From NCBI GenBank assembly GCA_946406115.1, contig OX291546.1:12517019-12581018 (forward strand): 64,000 nt of DNA. Reading direction: 5' to 3'. Both the position numbers and the translations under genes were made by a program. Source of the stretch: Apoda limacodes. Lineage: Eukaryota > Arthropoda > Insecta > Lepidoptera > Limacodidae. This document shows, in pieces, positions 33,240-44,664 of the stretch; position 1 is the first letter of the stretch, and each line of letters begins with the position of its first letter. The notes under the pieces were generated by a model. That model was not told the DNA's origin, ran no database searches, and saw only the letters and a list, made by a program, of their open reading frames with translations.

Positions 33240-33300
33240 GTTTTTATAATTGCGTAAATAGCTTTACCGCGGCAGGCCCTGAGTGCCACTGTTCTTTTTT
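33240..33300 (+). repeat. Repeat H, copy 2
   Basis: 'aaatagctttaccgcggcag' and 'gccctgagtgccac' resemble the copy at 32640. Confidence 0.35.
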
Positions 33301-33775
33301 TTTTATATATGTGTAACAACGACAAATGTGCAGCGTCTGTATAAACATTACTTGTTTTAAAGCGCAAAGTAAATAAATGTTATTTTATTTATAATTATTA
33401 TTTATCGCCAAAGTTTTATTTAATTTTGCCAAATGATTTAAAGTGAGTATTTTACTCTATAACGATCATTCCGGCCCCTCGTTCATAGGTACAATAGCAT
33501 CTACTTTGATAGCAGACAACTTTTTAGCTTATACCAGCAGTGTGTGATTTAAACTACTATCGCGTTTGCGTCCTTCGTAACAGTAATAGGTAATTAAGGG
33601 ACATAAAGGTAAATTGTCTATAGTATAATTAAATTTTCGGTAAGTAAATCAATCCAAATAAATATTAAAAAAGCATATAGTCAATTTTCGATTTATTTTT
33701 ATTACGATACACATAATTTAGGTGAAATTACATCCTAGGGCTGTTATTAACAACATTTTAAATGAGCAGTTGAGC

Positions 33776-33865
33776 TGCAGCTCAAATGCAGAAGAAGCAG
33801 CTCACGATTCGTAAAAACGTTGCATTGCACGAATCGTGAGCTGCTTCTTCTGCATTTGAGCTGCA
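33776..33865. repeat. 37-bp perfect inverted repeat (hairpin), 16-nt loop
   Basis: Left arm 33776-33812 and right arm 33829-33865 are exact reverse complements; the arm begins TGCAGCTCAAATGCAGAAGA. The loop is AAAAACGTTGCATTGC. A perfect stem of this length is not expected by chance. It may be a recent palindromic event, the core of a fold-back element or a small-RNA hairpin. Confidence 0.85.
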
Positions 33866-33929
33866 TCTTTCAATCGACCTATTTATCTATGAATTGAATA
33901 GAATTTTAAGTTACGGTTGAATTTGACTT

Positions 33930-34315
33930 TGATTCGCTAGCCGCTTACAACCTGAATCACGATAAATCTGGCCGGCTCGCAGCCCCGGTTTATCGGGTTG
34001 CGCTGTGATCTGACCTGCAGTTCACGCAGGTTTCTTAAGTGACACGTGTCTAGCGCCCCTTTGTTATTTGTACATTGGACTGTACGTATGGTAAGCGGTA
34101 GGTAAATATCGCGTGTCCTTAAGCGTGTGATGAAGCCCTGGATTAAAAATAACACGACACGCTGCAGCAAAAGAATAAGGGAGCCGCAGCATACCGCACG
34201 ATGCTTTCTGCTGCAGCAGAATAGCAGAAAGCTCCAGCACATACAGGTCCGAAGCACTGTAGCGGGAGAAGCGAAAGAATGTAATACTGGTTGCATTAAA
34301 ATAAGAGCATAATAA
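33930..34315. other. GC-richer block, unknown
   Basis: Overlapping open frames on both strands (119 codons minus, 61 plus) without recognisable motifs. A small perfect hairpin (GCTTTCTGCT...AGCAGAAAGC) lies near 34203-34232. Probably an old repeat. Confidence 0.3.
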
Positions 34316-34344
34316 ACAACACCCTTTTTATTGTGTACGAAAAT

Positions 34345-34480
34345 ACAAAAAACTGGTTAAATGCAAGTCTGATTTGCGCACCGAGGGTTCCGTAGAAACT
34401 TCTAATAGTTCTTCCCTCGTGGAAATGAGGTCTCGAAGACTATTGGCGTTTTTACAAGTTTGTGGTTACGCGTCTGACAA
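34345..34480 (+). repeat. Repeat D-related fragment
   Basis: 'ttgcgcaccgagggttccgt' and 'aaatgaggtctcgaagacta' match the second unit of the repeat at 14830-14940, inverted relative to it. Confidence 0.5.
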
Positions 34481-34704
34481 ACGTACATTTGATTTACGTC
34501 ACGGTCAATTCTCAAACTGTAAATGTATGTTTGTAATGTAATGTAAATTAGATTTTTTATTATTTAATATAACTACAAAGTAACGATTTTATGATTTTTC
34601 ACTAACTTATGCTTTATACCTTACTTCTTGCCAAATTTTATTATTCCAGGTCAATGTCAAAATGACCGTCTTTTTTTATTGCGTTGACATGAAAACTTAT
34701 CTTT

Positions 34705-35180
34705 TTTACAGCTCTAAGGGACTGCAGATCTAAGTACCTATTTGATGTTAAGTCTAACATGATACCTCTACGCGTTCCTGAGAAAAACTGTCTCAACAGA
34801 CAGACATACAGATCGATTTTTTGTGTGATTTAATTACAAACTATAGATATTTTCCTGTGCTGTAAAACCAAATTTCTGTTTTTGGCAAATTTCAAGATTC
34901 TAGATCAATGGGAAGTAGCCTACAGCTTTTGGTGTATTTATTTGCAAGTGTTAAAATATGCAGTGCAGATGGCCATATTTAGAAGCTCGATTTGTATACA
35001 GCTTCAAGGGATCGTGGACCTTAGTATTAATAACCTTGGTATAAATTTCAACTTGATAATCCCTTGCGTTCCTGAGAAAAATCCTTGACAGCAAGACAGA
35101 CAGACACATAGATAGACAGACGGACAATAAAGTGATCCTATAAGGTTTCCGGTTTTTCTTTTACGATATGGAACCTTAAA
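34705..35180 (+). repeat. Repeat D-like tails, two fragments
   Basis: 'cgcgttcctgagaaaaactg' at 34770 and 'tgcgttcctgagaaaaatcc' at 35065, each followed by a (GACA)n tract. The second ends 'gatatggaaccttaaaaa', the usual 3' end of this repeat class. Confidence 0.55.
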
Positions 35181-35291
35181 AATTATAGTATATGTAGCTA
35201 CCATTAATATAACGGAAAGCTGAATATATAATATAATAACTGAACTGAACTGCTGACTTATTACAATTTATTTATAGTGCCATACAAAGTA

Positions 35292-35414
35292 CAGTGCACC
35301 AAACTTATCTAAACCGGTGGTCAAAAATCAAAACTACAGTCGCCATATTGAAATGGTTTAACAACGACACTAGCGACATCCAAGGTCAGAAGGTCAGAAA
35401 TGCTTTTTACACTG
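35292..35414. mobile_element. TA-flanked MITE, family M1 copy 3
   Basis: Left end CAGTGCACCAAACTTATCTA; right end, reverse-complemented, CAGTGTAAAAAGCATTTCTG. TA flanks at 35290-35291 and 35415-35416. Same orientation as the copy at 565. Confidence 0.7.
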
Positions 35415-35809
35415 TAATGAAAAAATATTTTCTTTTTTAAACAATCAAGTTTGATGTGTACATCCGTGATAAAAATTAACGTTTCGAATAATACTACGAG
35501 GTCAAGTTTTTTAAAATATGTCTTTGAATTTCTTAGACTTTATAACTTTGGTGTTTGAATTCAGCATTTAATATAATAAATAAAAAAAATATTTTCACAA
35601 ATCATAGTTTTAATATATTAAAATGAATAATACCTACCATAAATACACAAAAATTAAAACTTAGTTTAAACTTAAAAGAAGTGCCTTGACACCACTAAAT
35701 ACCATTTTAAATTTTTGAATGTTTTGACGTGTAGAGAATTTATTTATTTATATAAAATACATTTATCACAACTTTAGCTAAGCCGTTCGGCCGCAAGCAG
35801 ATTGTCCGA

Positions 35810-35950
35810 CGGTCGTTAATAAGGATTTACCTGACGACACGTACAAAGCCATTAGCCAATAACGACTGCGTTCCAATTACCAATTTTATGTGGTGTGGTG
35901 TGTGATAAATGACCCAACCCTCACTTTGTTTGATACCTTACCCTTTTATG
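35810..35950 (+). repeat. Repeat I, copy 1
   Basis: 'taataaggatttacctgacg' and 'attagccaataacgactgcg' match 53375-53500 with moderate divergence. Confidence 0.55.
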
Positions 35951-36249
35951 CCGTAGTTGGGCTTATTAAGGCAGAGATAGATAGTTGAAAAATCCATATT
36001 TTATTAATTTGTAGGTTTATACTTTATGAAACATTGAAACAAGTAAGTACCTATTTTATGAAAATTAAAATCAAATAAGAGACAGTTTTCTAAATAAAAA
36101 AAAACAAACTAGAACAAGGAACTAAAGCTCAGGTTCGTTCGTTTTGCCCATAGATATAGAGAACTCGAAAGAGCGCATTTCATAGCCAGCTGTAAAAAAA
36201 ATGGTCTTCTTCTTCTTTCTTTGATTCGGAGACCAGATTTCGCATTATT

Positions 36250-36560
36250 GCATATCATTTCTCCCGAGTCATGTGTAAATATAGTCCTGTGCGTATATCT
36301 AAGTTTGGCGAAGCGCCATATTCAAGTTTTATCGCGCGTCCTCGATTAAATGTCCCAAGATAGGGCGGGAGTTTTGGTGTGAATCCTTCAGTAATTGCGC
36401 GTCATGTCCTGCTTATTTCTTGATAGTTAACTATTCATGAGCCTTCGGTGCACAATTCCTAACACGTTTTCGTAAAACATTGCTAAAATATACACATCAA
36501 AACAATTAAGAAGAATTTAACACGAAAACACAACACTCCTTCTTAAGATTCGCGCCAAAA
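36250..36560 (-). repeat. Repeat F, copy 2 (inverted)
   Basis: On the minus strand: 'attttggcgcgaatcttaag'-like start, 'gaaataagcaggacatgacg', 'atggcgcttcgccaaactta'. The copy at 19815 lacks about 25 bp found here near 36335-36360. Confidence 0.7.
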
Positions 36561-36759
36561 CCCAAAAAAAAAAAATAGTCGCACAGAGACGAAGCAAACA
36601 TGTGGTGCCTTGTCTATGATAAAGATACCACAGGTTAACATTCTTCTAAAGTGTGACCAATTTCGTGAACCTATTGCGCGGTCCATAGGACTTTTTTGCC
36701 TCAGTTTTTATTTTTATTTTTAAGTAACTATTATAAAACTATTATATATAATATTGATG

Positions 36760-36868
36760 CGTATAGGTGAGTCAAGAGAGGTATGCCAGGATCGTAGCAA
36801 GTGGCAGTCTTTGGTCTCTGCCTACCCCTCTGGGAAACAGGCGTGATGTTATGTATGTATGTATGTAT
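36760..36868 (+). repeat. SINE/RTE 3' tail with (ATGT)n
   Basis: 'ctctgcctacccctctggga' and 'aacaggcgtgatgttatgta' followed by (TGTA)n is the standard tail of a lepidopteran RTE-tailed SINE. Confidence 0.7.
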
Positions 36869-36902
36869 TATGAAACTGTAAAAGAGTTATGTATATCTAT
36901 AA

Positions 36903-37085
36903 GCTCATAAAATCGGCTTTGAGGCTCAGTGGACAGTGGTTAATGACCCGATTATTAAATAGAGGGCCGTTGGGTACGATTCCCGCACAATAAAACAATT
37001 ATAATTTGTGTTTGTCGTAAGACTGGGTGTTTTAATGTATATTATGTGTGTATTTACAAAAAAGTTTATCTTAAAGTATTTTCTT
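36903..37085 (+). repeat. tRNA-headed SINE, family S1
   Basis: Head: 'ctttgaggctcagtggacag' (A-box-like) and 'gggtacgattcccgcac' (B-box-like, one change). Body: 'aagactgggtgttttaatgt' and 'tatttacaaaaaagttt'. It is truncated at its 3' end compared with 17287-17504. Confidence 0.6.
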
Positions 37086-37247
37086 GACAAATCCAATAAA
37101 TGTTGCAGAAGTTCATTTAGCGTTGCCAAAAACACAATAGATTTACCACTAATGGAACTGACTATCCAATCCAAGTAATTTGGTCATGCAATCCACTGCG
37201 GAAAATGTGTTCTACATCCACTCTTCGACACATGTTTCTAAGGCTAA

Positions 37248-37689
37248 AGCCGGGTATACATTAGCCAAAATTTCTTTAGAAACACTGTTTCGAATCAGAG
37301 TTTAGTCATCTTTTTAAACAGTTATGAAACTGTCGCGAAACAAAGATGATGAAACATTGTAGCAGATACGTGTTTCCGTGCTCCCCGCTCTGATTGGAGA
37401 GCAAGGCGAAACACACAGATTGGCAACTACCGTTGGCAGGTGTAGACGTTTGTTGTGTATGTTTAGAAACATATCCACGATGGTCATCAAAAACATAACT
37501 TCTGTTACAGAGGTATGTTTGTATCCACCATCTTTTCTTTTTTTTTCAAAGTACTTGACTGTTATGAATAATTATATATGCAGCAGAGAGCAATACTTCC
37601 GCCTCATGTAACATTCTAGCAACAACTAAAATGTGTAGATGGTTATGTTTCAACAACTGTGTTACACAACAATAGAGATATACCTGGCT
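37248..37689. mobile_element. TAA-flanked MITE (PIF/Harbinger-like), family M4
   Basis: Ends AGCCGGGTATAC and, reverse-complemented, AGCCAGGTATAT. TAA occurs on both sides (37245-37247 and 37690-37692). A 3-bp TAA duplication is typical of PIF/Harbinger. Subterminal 'tgtttc' words ('aacactgtttcgaatc', 'atgtttcaacaactgtg') recur. No transposase remains; the open frames inside are accidental. Confidence 0.6.
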
Positions 37690-37692
37690 TAA

Positions 37693-38059
37693 CTTAATTT
37701 AATGTTTAGGCATATATTGTACCGGGTGACTGGCTGGTGTGAGGGAATTATTAATAGTGAAAATGAGTACCTTCTTTCGACACTCCGAGAGCTACGCAGA
37801 GTTTTTAGGCTACAAACCTGTAACAAATTTTAAATATTTAGTAAGTAGGCTATATTGGATAAAAAGACATAATATATATTATTAGTTACATTATAAATTA
37901 GGCGTTTGTATCGCTAAAGCGATTTTAACAACCTTTTTATCCGCCCTGCCGAATCTTAGTTACTTTTTCTGGTCCGTCAGGAACTGGCGATGGGAATATA
38001 TTATTCTGCCCCTGGTTTTAAGTTTTACCACTCATCTCTAAAGCTGGGGTTTTACAACT
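37693..38059. other. Intergenic, nothing recognised
   Basis: No gene or bounded repeat seen. Confidence 0.45.
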
Positions 38060-38410
38060 TATGGAACACTAGCTTTTGCCCGCGGTTTTATCCGCCCTAA
38101 ATTCGATGTAGGATTAAAACTAATAAAGGACAAAAAACCGACTCACACTTGACGTTTTCGAATAGCCTATGTCCTTCCCCGAGACTCAAACTATCTCCAT
38201 GTCAAATTTACCCGCGGTTACAACCGCCCTAAATTCGGTTATCCGTGTAGGATGTCAACGGCAACTCCTTAATTATACAATGGAAACAAAGGACTGACAA
38301 CCAAACTATCTCCATGCCAAATTTCATCTTAATCGGTACAGCGGCTTTAGCGTAAAGAGGTAACAAACAGACAGACAGTTACTTTTGCATTTAAAATATT
38401 AGTATGGATA
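38060..38410 (+). repeat. Repeat N, two nested fragments with full 3' end
   Basis: 'cactagcttttgcccgcggt', 'aactatctccatgtcaaatt', then a second start 'ttacccgcggttacaaccgc' (38210), 'atgccaaatttcatcttaat', 'aagaggtaacaaacagacag' and 'aaatattagtatggata'. One copy seems to have inserted in, or recombined with, another. Confidence 0.7.
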
Positions 38411-39194
38411 ATATGAAGCCATCTCAGTTAAGTTCCACTGCACCAGAAGCGGAATTGAGGTGATGATGTCTTACTACCTGACAATAAATTAAAGGTATAA
38501 AGAATTCCCGGGAATGTTCAAGAATTCCCACAGGAATAATGATGGTGAACAAATTCCACGTGGACGAACTATAGTGGATAAATCAAGGACTTCTCGTAGA
38601 AATCCCACGCCGATAACAAAATGTAGCGCAAGCGGAGATAATAGGTTCTACAAACCAGGCAGGCTTGAACTAAATTAAACAAGATACTAAAATTCTTTTA
38701 CCAAATATTTAGAACATTCGAGACTGGAATTTATGTTAATAATACTTGGAAATAGGTCTTGTGTTCACTGCCTGACTTACAAACTTTCTAAAACTTTTCT
38801 CATACTTAAGCCTGTAATTCTAGCGTCTCGGCTTTTGGAGTTTAATTATAATTGATTGTAGGGATTTAGATAACGTTTTTAGCGTTTCATCACCCTGAGC
38901 AAACAACTGTCAGTTAATTTGGATTAAAAACCTTTTTTAAGATTGTCTGATGCAACATCAGATTAAATTGAAAGGCGGTTTCTCTCTGAGATACTAAAAA
39001 AAAACTACGAAAATGGAAAAGTAAATGATGTAAAATTGATCCGATGATTTCAATTTCATCAGTCGAAAAGAAAAGAAATTTTCAATTTTTAGTGTTACTT
39101 TTTTCTTTCAGTACTTATAGTTTTACCACATGACCAAGTACTTTTTATTATGGTTTAGTTATCTTGTATTATTAAATTATTAACATAAGCTTTT
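38411..39194. other. AT-rich intergenic
   Basis: The variant 'gaaatcccacgccgataaca' at about 38600 belongs to the short repeat also seen at 27972 and 53195. No gene seen. Confidence 0.4.
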
Positions 39195-39605
39195 TTACAA
39201 CAATGTCATTAATATGCAGTAAACAGCGTAGGAGACAGCACAGAGCCTTTTGGGACACCAGCATTAATGTCCATGCTATCAGAGCAACTACCGTCAACTA
39301 CGGCCCGTATGCGTCTGCCGGACAAAAAGCCACCCATTTGCACAAACCCTCGGCCACCCGATCGAACGCCTTCGCTATGCCTAGGCTACATACCAATGCC
39401 TCCCCCTGACTCTTAATAGCTAGTGTGCCCATCGGTGTGTGAGATACACTAGAAGGTCACCAGTCAAGCGAACGTGGCGAATGCCATATTGACGGTCGCT
39501 GACCAGGTCGTGTTTTTCTAGGTATCTTAGAAGGTGATGATTACCTTTTGCGCAGACTATTTTTTACCATAGTAACTATAGTAGTAAGCGTTTTATTATG
39601 TTGGA
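39195..39605 (-). mobile_element. LINE-A reverse transcriptase fragment
   Basis: Minus strand, from 39560 down: 'LRYLEKHDLVSDRQYGIRHV', then 'TGDLLVYLTHRWAH' and 'HWYVA', the RT motif 2 and 2a region ('Q.GFR..RST.DL..YL'). After a deleted or garbled motif A, 'CANGWLFVRQTHTGRS' and the Ser/Asp block shared with 47520-47620 follow. Nucleotide identity with 47474-47632 is high ('ggagacagcacagagccttt', 'tgcgtctgccggacaaaaag'). Stops and frameshifts are present. Confidence 0.8.
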
Positions 39606-40169
39606 TGGTGGTATGTTTTCAATTTTGTTTAGTTTGCAGTTGGGTTTCTTATTTATTTAATTATTATTATTTTTTTACTTAAATTGTTCTACGTCACCAG
39701 TGCAGGGAAATAGTCCTCAGGGAAGGAGGCTTAGGCCACAGTTCACCTCGCTAGGCTAGTACGGTTGGACGGAGGTTCTTGAGCAGGCAGCGGTAGTAAC
39801 GGCCGCTCCACAGTCAGAGTTTTCAAGCTATTCAAATATAAGTTTAAACGTAGCTTAGCAACTCTATTATAATATAATTATAATAAATAAAATTATGACA
39901 CTGACCTAAACTGACAGCTTAACGTGCCCACAAGCTAAAAAGCTAGTGCCATATTATCTAAGCTCTTCAGCCATATTATGACTGACTATGTCTGTAATTG
40001 AAACTGACTATACTGATATAATAGTCAATGCAATGCAAAAAAAACATTGCTTATATAGATAGAAATAAACATCACAACAATGACAATCGGTATACGAAAA
40101 AGAGTATTTTAAAAACGCCAATATAAAATTTGTCACCTTCAATTTAAAATAGAGAAAAAGCAATTCCCG
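39606..40169. other. AT-rich intergenic, nothing recognised
   Basis: No gene seen. Confidence 0.45.
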
Positions 40170-40310
40170 GGACATTATACTCGCCAGCGTTGTTTAAATA
40201 ACTCCATCATTTGTCTCGACGTAACACTCTTATTCAGCACCCTGGCGTTGCTTTGTGAATAAAGCTCGGGTAGAATATAATTAAATGAGGGAAGCCGGAA
40301 ATATGTGAGG
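40170..40310 (+). repeat. Repeat J, copy 1
   Basis: 'gcgttgtttaaataactcca', 'tgctttgtgaataaagctcg' and 'gaatataattaaatgaggga' match 58970-59095 in order. Non-coding; class unknown. Confidence 0.55.
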
Positions 40311-40629
40311 AGTAACAACTTCAGACAATGTTGCTCTTGAGAATTATTTTACGATATCCATTATATTATCATACTAAGTAGCAACTTCATTAGGAGAAAG
40401 TTATAATTAAGTTTTGTATTGCGTAACATATCTGTAGCTTTAATTCTACTGTGCCTTTGTGATCTGCAATATCCTAAATGATTAATGATGAGTCACATAA
40501 TCACCCGGCTGAAACTGTTGAACCTAGAATGATAAAATTTGAAAATTATTTTGATCTTATGTTGTATCAAATAAAGAGGTAATTTTAGCAAGATTGGGAG
40601 TTGAACGATGAGCAGTTAAGACAGGGTCT

Positions 40630-41077
40630 GGAGGCCTACAACTGATATCAGTTCCCAATCCAGTTTCAATCCAATTCCGTGGCAAGCCTAAACTTGATCT
40701 TTATCGGTACTCCTAAACCAAATTGTGATTAGATTGAAATTGGGATTGCACACATGTCGGAATCACAAATCACAAAATATAAAAATAATACTGAAACTAA
40801 TAAAAATTAAAGTGAAATCTTAGTAGCGATAGTTTTGTTTTGTTGATTTAGAATTTTGACATTTCTTTTCACAGATCATCGTACCTAATTTCACTCTCGA
40901 TCCGATGGCTCAAAGAGTACCGATTCTTAATATTTGTATAGGATTTTAGTTCTGAAATTGGCCACCAAATTCCATTCTCGATTGAGCGTTACAACAACGT
41001 TCAAGAGTACCAATTTAGTAGATTTCTCGACCGCCGTAGGATTTTACGACTGAAACTGATATCAGTTGTAGGCCTCC
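40630..41077. mobile_element. Fold-back/MITE-like element with 24-bp perfect ends
   Basis: Left end GGAGGCCTACAACTGATATC (continuing AGTT) and the exact reverse complement at 41054-41077. Total 448 bp. The interior is AT-rich with partial further inverted similarity ('gagtaccgattctta' and 'cggtactcctaaacc'). Flanks 'cagggtct' and 'aggtct' hint at a target duplication but are not identical. The superfamily is unclear. Confidence 0.7.
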
Positions 41078-43639
41078 AGGTCTAACGCGCTTATGCTTAT
41101 AGAGAAGCCAATGTAAATCTTGTTCCAAATAAATTAACTGCATAATTAGGACTCTTCAACTTATTGCCACCACCTCGATGATTTGCCTGTAAAACTGTTA
41201 TAGAATTAACGATGATTGATGAAGTTAAATATAAACATAAAACTGATTGGTATATCACGGCTTCAGTTCACAACTTTTCTTAGTTTGAGGTCTAAGATAA
41301 TTTAAAAGAAACACAGTCAGTTTTGATATTTCTCAGGCCTTTAGTAAGGCTCCTATGATATTTAATGGCATAAAGCTTACCCGTATCAACGGATTGTTGA
41401 CAATGTGACTGTTGTGAATGTTGACTGTTTTGACACGTACAATCAGCGGCACGTGCGCTTAGTCGTGTTACTCGAAAATTGCTTGATTTTCGCTCTTTGG
41501 CAGTGGGCCAAGAGGTAGGCAGTCGTTCAAGACTGTCGAAGTGCGGGTGCCGGTATGTAAACATACAACAAAACTTCTTATGTTCAAGACGCGTGTAGGT
41601 ATATGTAATCCCATACAAACACTATCTTCTCTACCACGCATTAACACTCACCTCACACACAAAATATACACAATTGCCAAAATGTAAACAAATTTATATT
41701 TTAGTATTTATTATGAGATGAATTGTTAGCATCAAGATTTTGTATAGGGTCATGTCCTTAAATCTGAATATGGCAATTTTCCAACATCCAGAATATTGAC
41801 TCCAACATCCAAAGCGTCAGACTTGGCGAGTCGCCATAATGTAATCCTTATTTGGGTGCTGCCGATTCGGAGTCAACATTTTAGATGGCATACATCATAA
41901 ATTAGTTATTAGGTATTCCTTGCAATTCACCATATGATAATATCTTATACAAACTAGTTAATGAAAACAGTTATTAAAAAAGCTCAATCACGCAAACAAC
42001 ACACATAATAGAAAAAAAAACATTGTATTTAAAAACAGGTTGTACAAATATGCTTGATAAAATAACTAGGAATTTCCTCACAATAAATTATTTGTCCTAT
42101 AAATATACAAGACAAAATTGCTTTTGTTTACTTCAACGAGAGCCACTTTTGCCTCATTAATCTTAATTAAGGGAAACAATAAGTAAATTGAATGGCCGGG
42201 TTATAAATATTTACACCAGAAGTGTACATCTTAGGATACCGTTAGGAAAGTTTTCCGATAAGTTAAGTGGTTTTATCACGAGTCTCTTGGTAACAATAAG
42301 CTTAATAGCAGATAGCAGCAAGGCCATCAATGCCTTATAAAGTTAAGTGTTAGGTAGTTTAGCAATTACCTAATTCGTTATTAAAATTAGTCTACTTTCT
42401 CTTTCGGCTTATTTTACCCGAAACGTTGCCGACGGGCCCTACTACGTTGTCTCTTTGTCTCACGGGCTAAAAACGCAAGTGTAGACAAAATACACTCTGA
42501 TTGAACATGGAGGAAATTTAATAAAAAATAGTTTGTTTTTAAAATATGATTGGATAGGTAGTTCTAGTGTTATTTAAAATGAATGAAATAATATTAAAAA
42601 AAAAAATTACCTTGGATAACTATAACTGAGTTCTAAGTGGACCAACTATATAAAGTTAGTAGCTATATCTTGCTCTCTCAAACTTCCTTAATATAATCAA
42701 TGCTTTTTACTTTGCAGATATTTTTATATATTTAGCAAGTATAAATTCTTATTTTTTTTAAATAAATAAATCGAACGTGTTTGGTAAAACATTTAAAGTT
42801 ATTAGATTCCATTAAACAAAAACTTTTTAAACATTTTAACACTTATATAAGTGTTAACTGTCCTTCAAGTGTGTTAAAAACTGTCGTATGACACTCGTAC
42901 GTAAGCTCTGCTCAATGCACACGCGTCTGAATTAAGCCCACACCTACGGCTCAGGCTGCTAGCCACAGCCTCGCCTGTAATGACAAGCCCAGATCACCTG
43001 AATCATTAATAAAATTAACATATTCGGTATCTACAGCTGAGTGCTGACTGCAATATGGCTAGTAACACTAGTATCCTACGACATCTAATGGGTATTTTTC
43101 ATACATTGTCAAGTACATACTTAAGCATAAATCATAAAATGACATGTAATTCTGAATTTCCTCATTTATATCAACATCAGAGAGTGAAAGGCAGTTTTCT
43201 CACTCCATTACTTGCTAACATCGCTTTCAGGATAACATCATTTGTTTTCTTTTTCTGAACGCTTCTAATTCACCTGTCAAATTCGTTCTGACATGAAAAA
43301 TGGGAATATAATTAAAACGAGGAAGCTCAAAACAAATAAGAGAGTAGCACTTGACTGAGGCATTTTGTGGGTTGAATTATAAACATGCGTCAATAGTTCA
43401 GTCAACACACGGCTACAGACTCTCTGTGTTCAATATTTAATTTGAGTCTTAATAAGCAATGATTTCAGATAGCTTTCAACAATTACAACAAGAAAATTAA
43501 TATTTATTTTCTTTTTATTACATTACAGAACACCTTTATTAGTTTACTCTGTTTAAATCATAGGCTTGGAGTACTGTAATTTGTCCTATGGAATAGCCTT
43601 ACTTAATGTACCATCCTTTAGAAAGTGACAAAGCGTACC
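41078..43639. other. Long intergenic stretch, no gene supported
   Basis: About 2.5 kb of mainly AT-rich sequence. A 108-codon frame on the minus strand (41618-41292) has mixed composition but no signal peptide, domain or splice context I can support. Near 42,910-42,990 a GC-richer stretch ('ctgctagccacagcctcgcc') has no recognisable content. Confidence 0.4.
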
Positions 43640-43810
43640 TGTTGTCTTTTTTCTCTTTTTTACAACGTCAACCATTGTGTTTGTTTATTACAACAAGCTA
43701 GAAAGAGACAAGAGACCACAGGGACGCTTCGTATCTGACACACTTTTATGACCATTTTTTTTCCACACTTGGCTAGGAAATGCGTTGTACTGTTTTCTAT
43801 ATTTATTTAA
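43640..43810 (+). repeat. Repeat E, copy 2
   Basis: 'tgtgtttgtttattacaaca', 'agctagaaagagacaagaga' and 'cttcgtatctgacacacttt' match 19199-19395. Confidence 0.55.
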
Positions 43811-44081
43811 ATTTTAAATAAAGTCAATTTTGGTTGCAATTACGTAAAAAAAACAGGTTTTTTACTAATTAAAGTCTTAGTTATGAAAACAAAAGCTTTA
43901 TTACAAAAAACACTGAGATCACATTTAAATTAAATCTTTTAAGGTAAATCTGTGCTTAAACAATATAAAATGTGGTTGTTATTTCTTTGAGATAAATGTT
44001 TAAAAATATGGTCACCTTATGTGACAAAAATCTCATCACATATCCGACCACAATTAACAACGTTCAGTCCCTATAAATATA

Positions 44082-44664
44082 CACACCGGCACAATTAGCG
44101 GAACAGAAAAAAAAGTGAGACTATGAGATAATAACGCATATATTTGACGAAATCATTCAGATTGTTGGGGGGTGGCATTCTGGATTTAACCCTTCTTTTT
44201 AGCAAGTCCCAGACATGCTCTATCGGATTTATATCGGTGGAATTTGCTGGCCACTGCAGCACCGGTATACCTACGTGGCTCAGATATGCCTGTACCGATT
44301 GTGCACTATGAGCACGAGCATTATCTTGCATTAGAATAAAGTCGTCACCAATAAATGGGGCAAATGGTACAACATGTTCTTCTAAAATGTCTCTGATGTA
44401 CCGATCTGCTGTCATGGTCCCTCCTGTGACTATCACTAACTCCGTGCGAGCTCCCAAACATATCCCTCCCCAAACCATAATCGAGCCGCCACCATAAGCC
44501 ACTGTGTGTTCAAAATTAGACTGTATGTGGCGTTCTCCTTTGCGTCTCCATATTCGCTGTCTCCCATCGATCTGTTTTAAAAGAACTCTGCACTCATCAG
44601 TAAATATAACCTGCAGCCATTCGTTCAAATCCTTTTTTTGTGTTCCGCTAATTGTGCCGGTGTG
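44082..44664 (-). mobile_element. Tc1-family element, internally deleted, with transposase catalytic core
   Basis: Complete short element with 24-bp perfect inverted repeats: CACACCGGCACAATTAGCGG then AACA at 44082-44105, and its exact complement at 44641-44664. TA lies on both sides (44080-44081 and 44665-44666). The minus-strand frame inside encodes the DD34E catalytic core: 'VIFTDE' (first Asp), 'GGGSIMVWGGI', 'ILMQDNARAH' (second Asp), 'NPIEHVWDLL' (Glu), with exactly 34 residues between the second Asp and the Glu. The DNA-binding N-terminus is absent: the right repeat joins the frame about 10-15 residues before 'NEWLQVIFTDE'. The stop codon (44095-44097) lies inside the left repeat. The frame has no in-frame stop, so decay is modest. 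Without the helix-turn-helix region it is presumably non-autonomous. Confidence 0.92.

Noticed and set aside
33937..34296. 119-codon minus-strand frame
   Set aside because: Non-ATG start, no motif; open on both strands, which suggests a composition effect.
41292..41618. 108-codon minus-strand frame
   Set aside because: Considered as a host exon because of its mixed composition, but no signal peptide, domain or paired exon could be supported.
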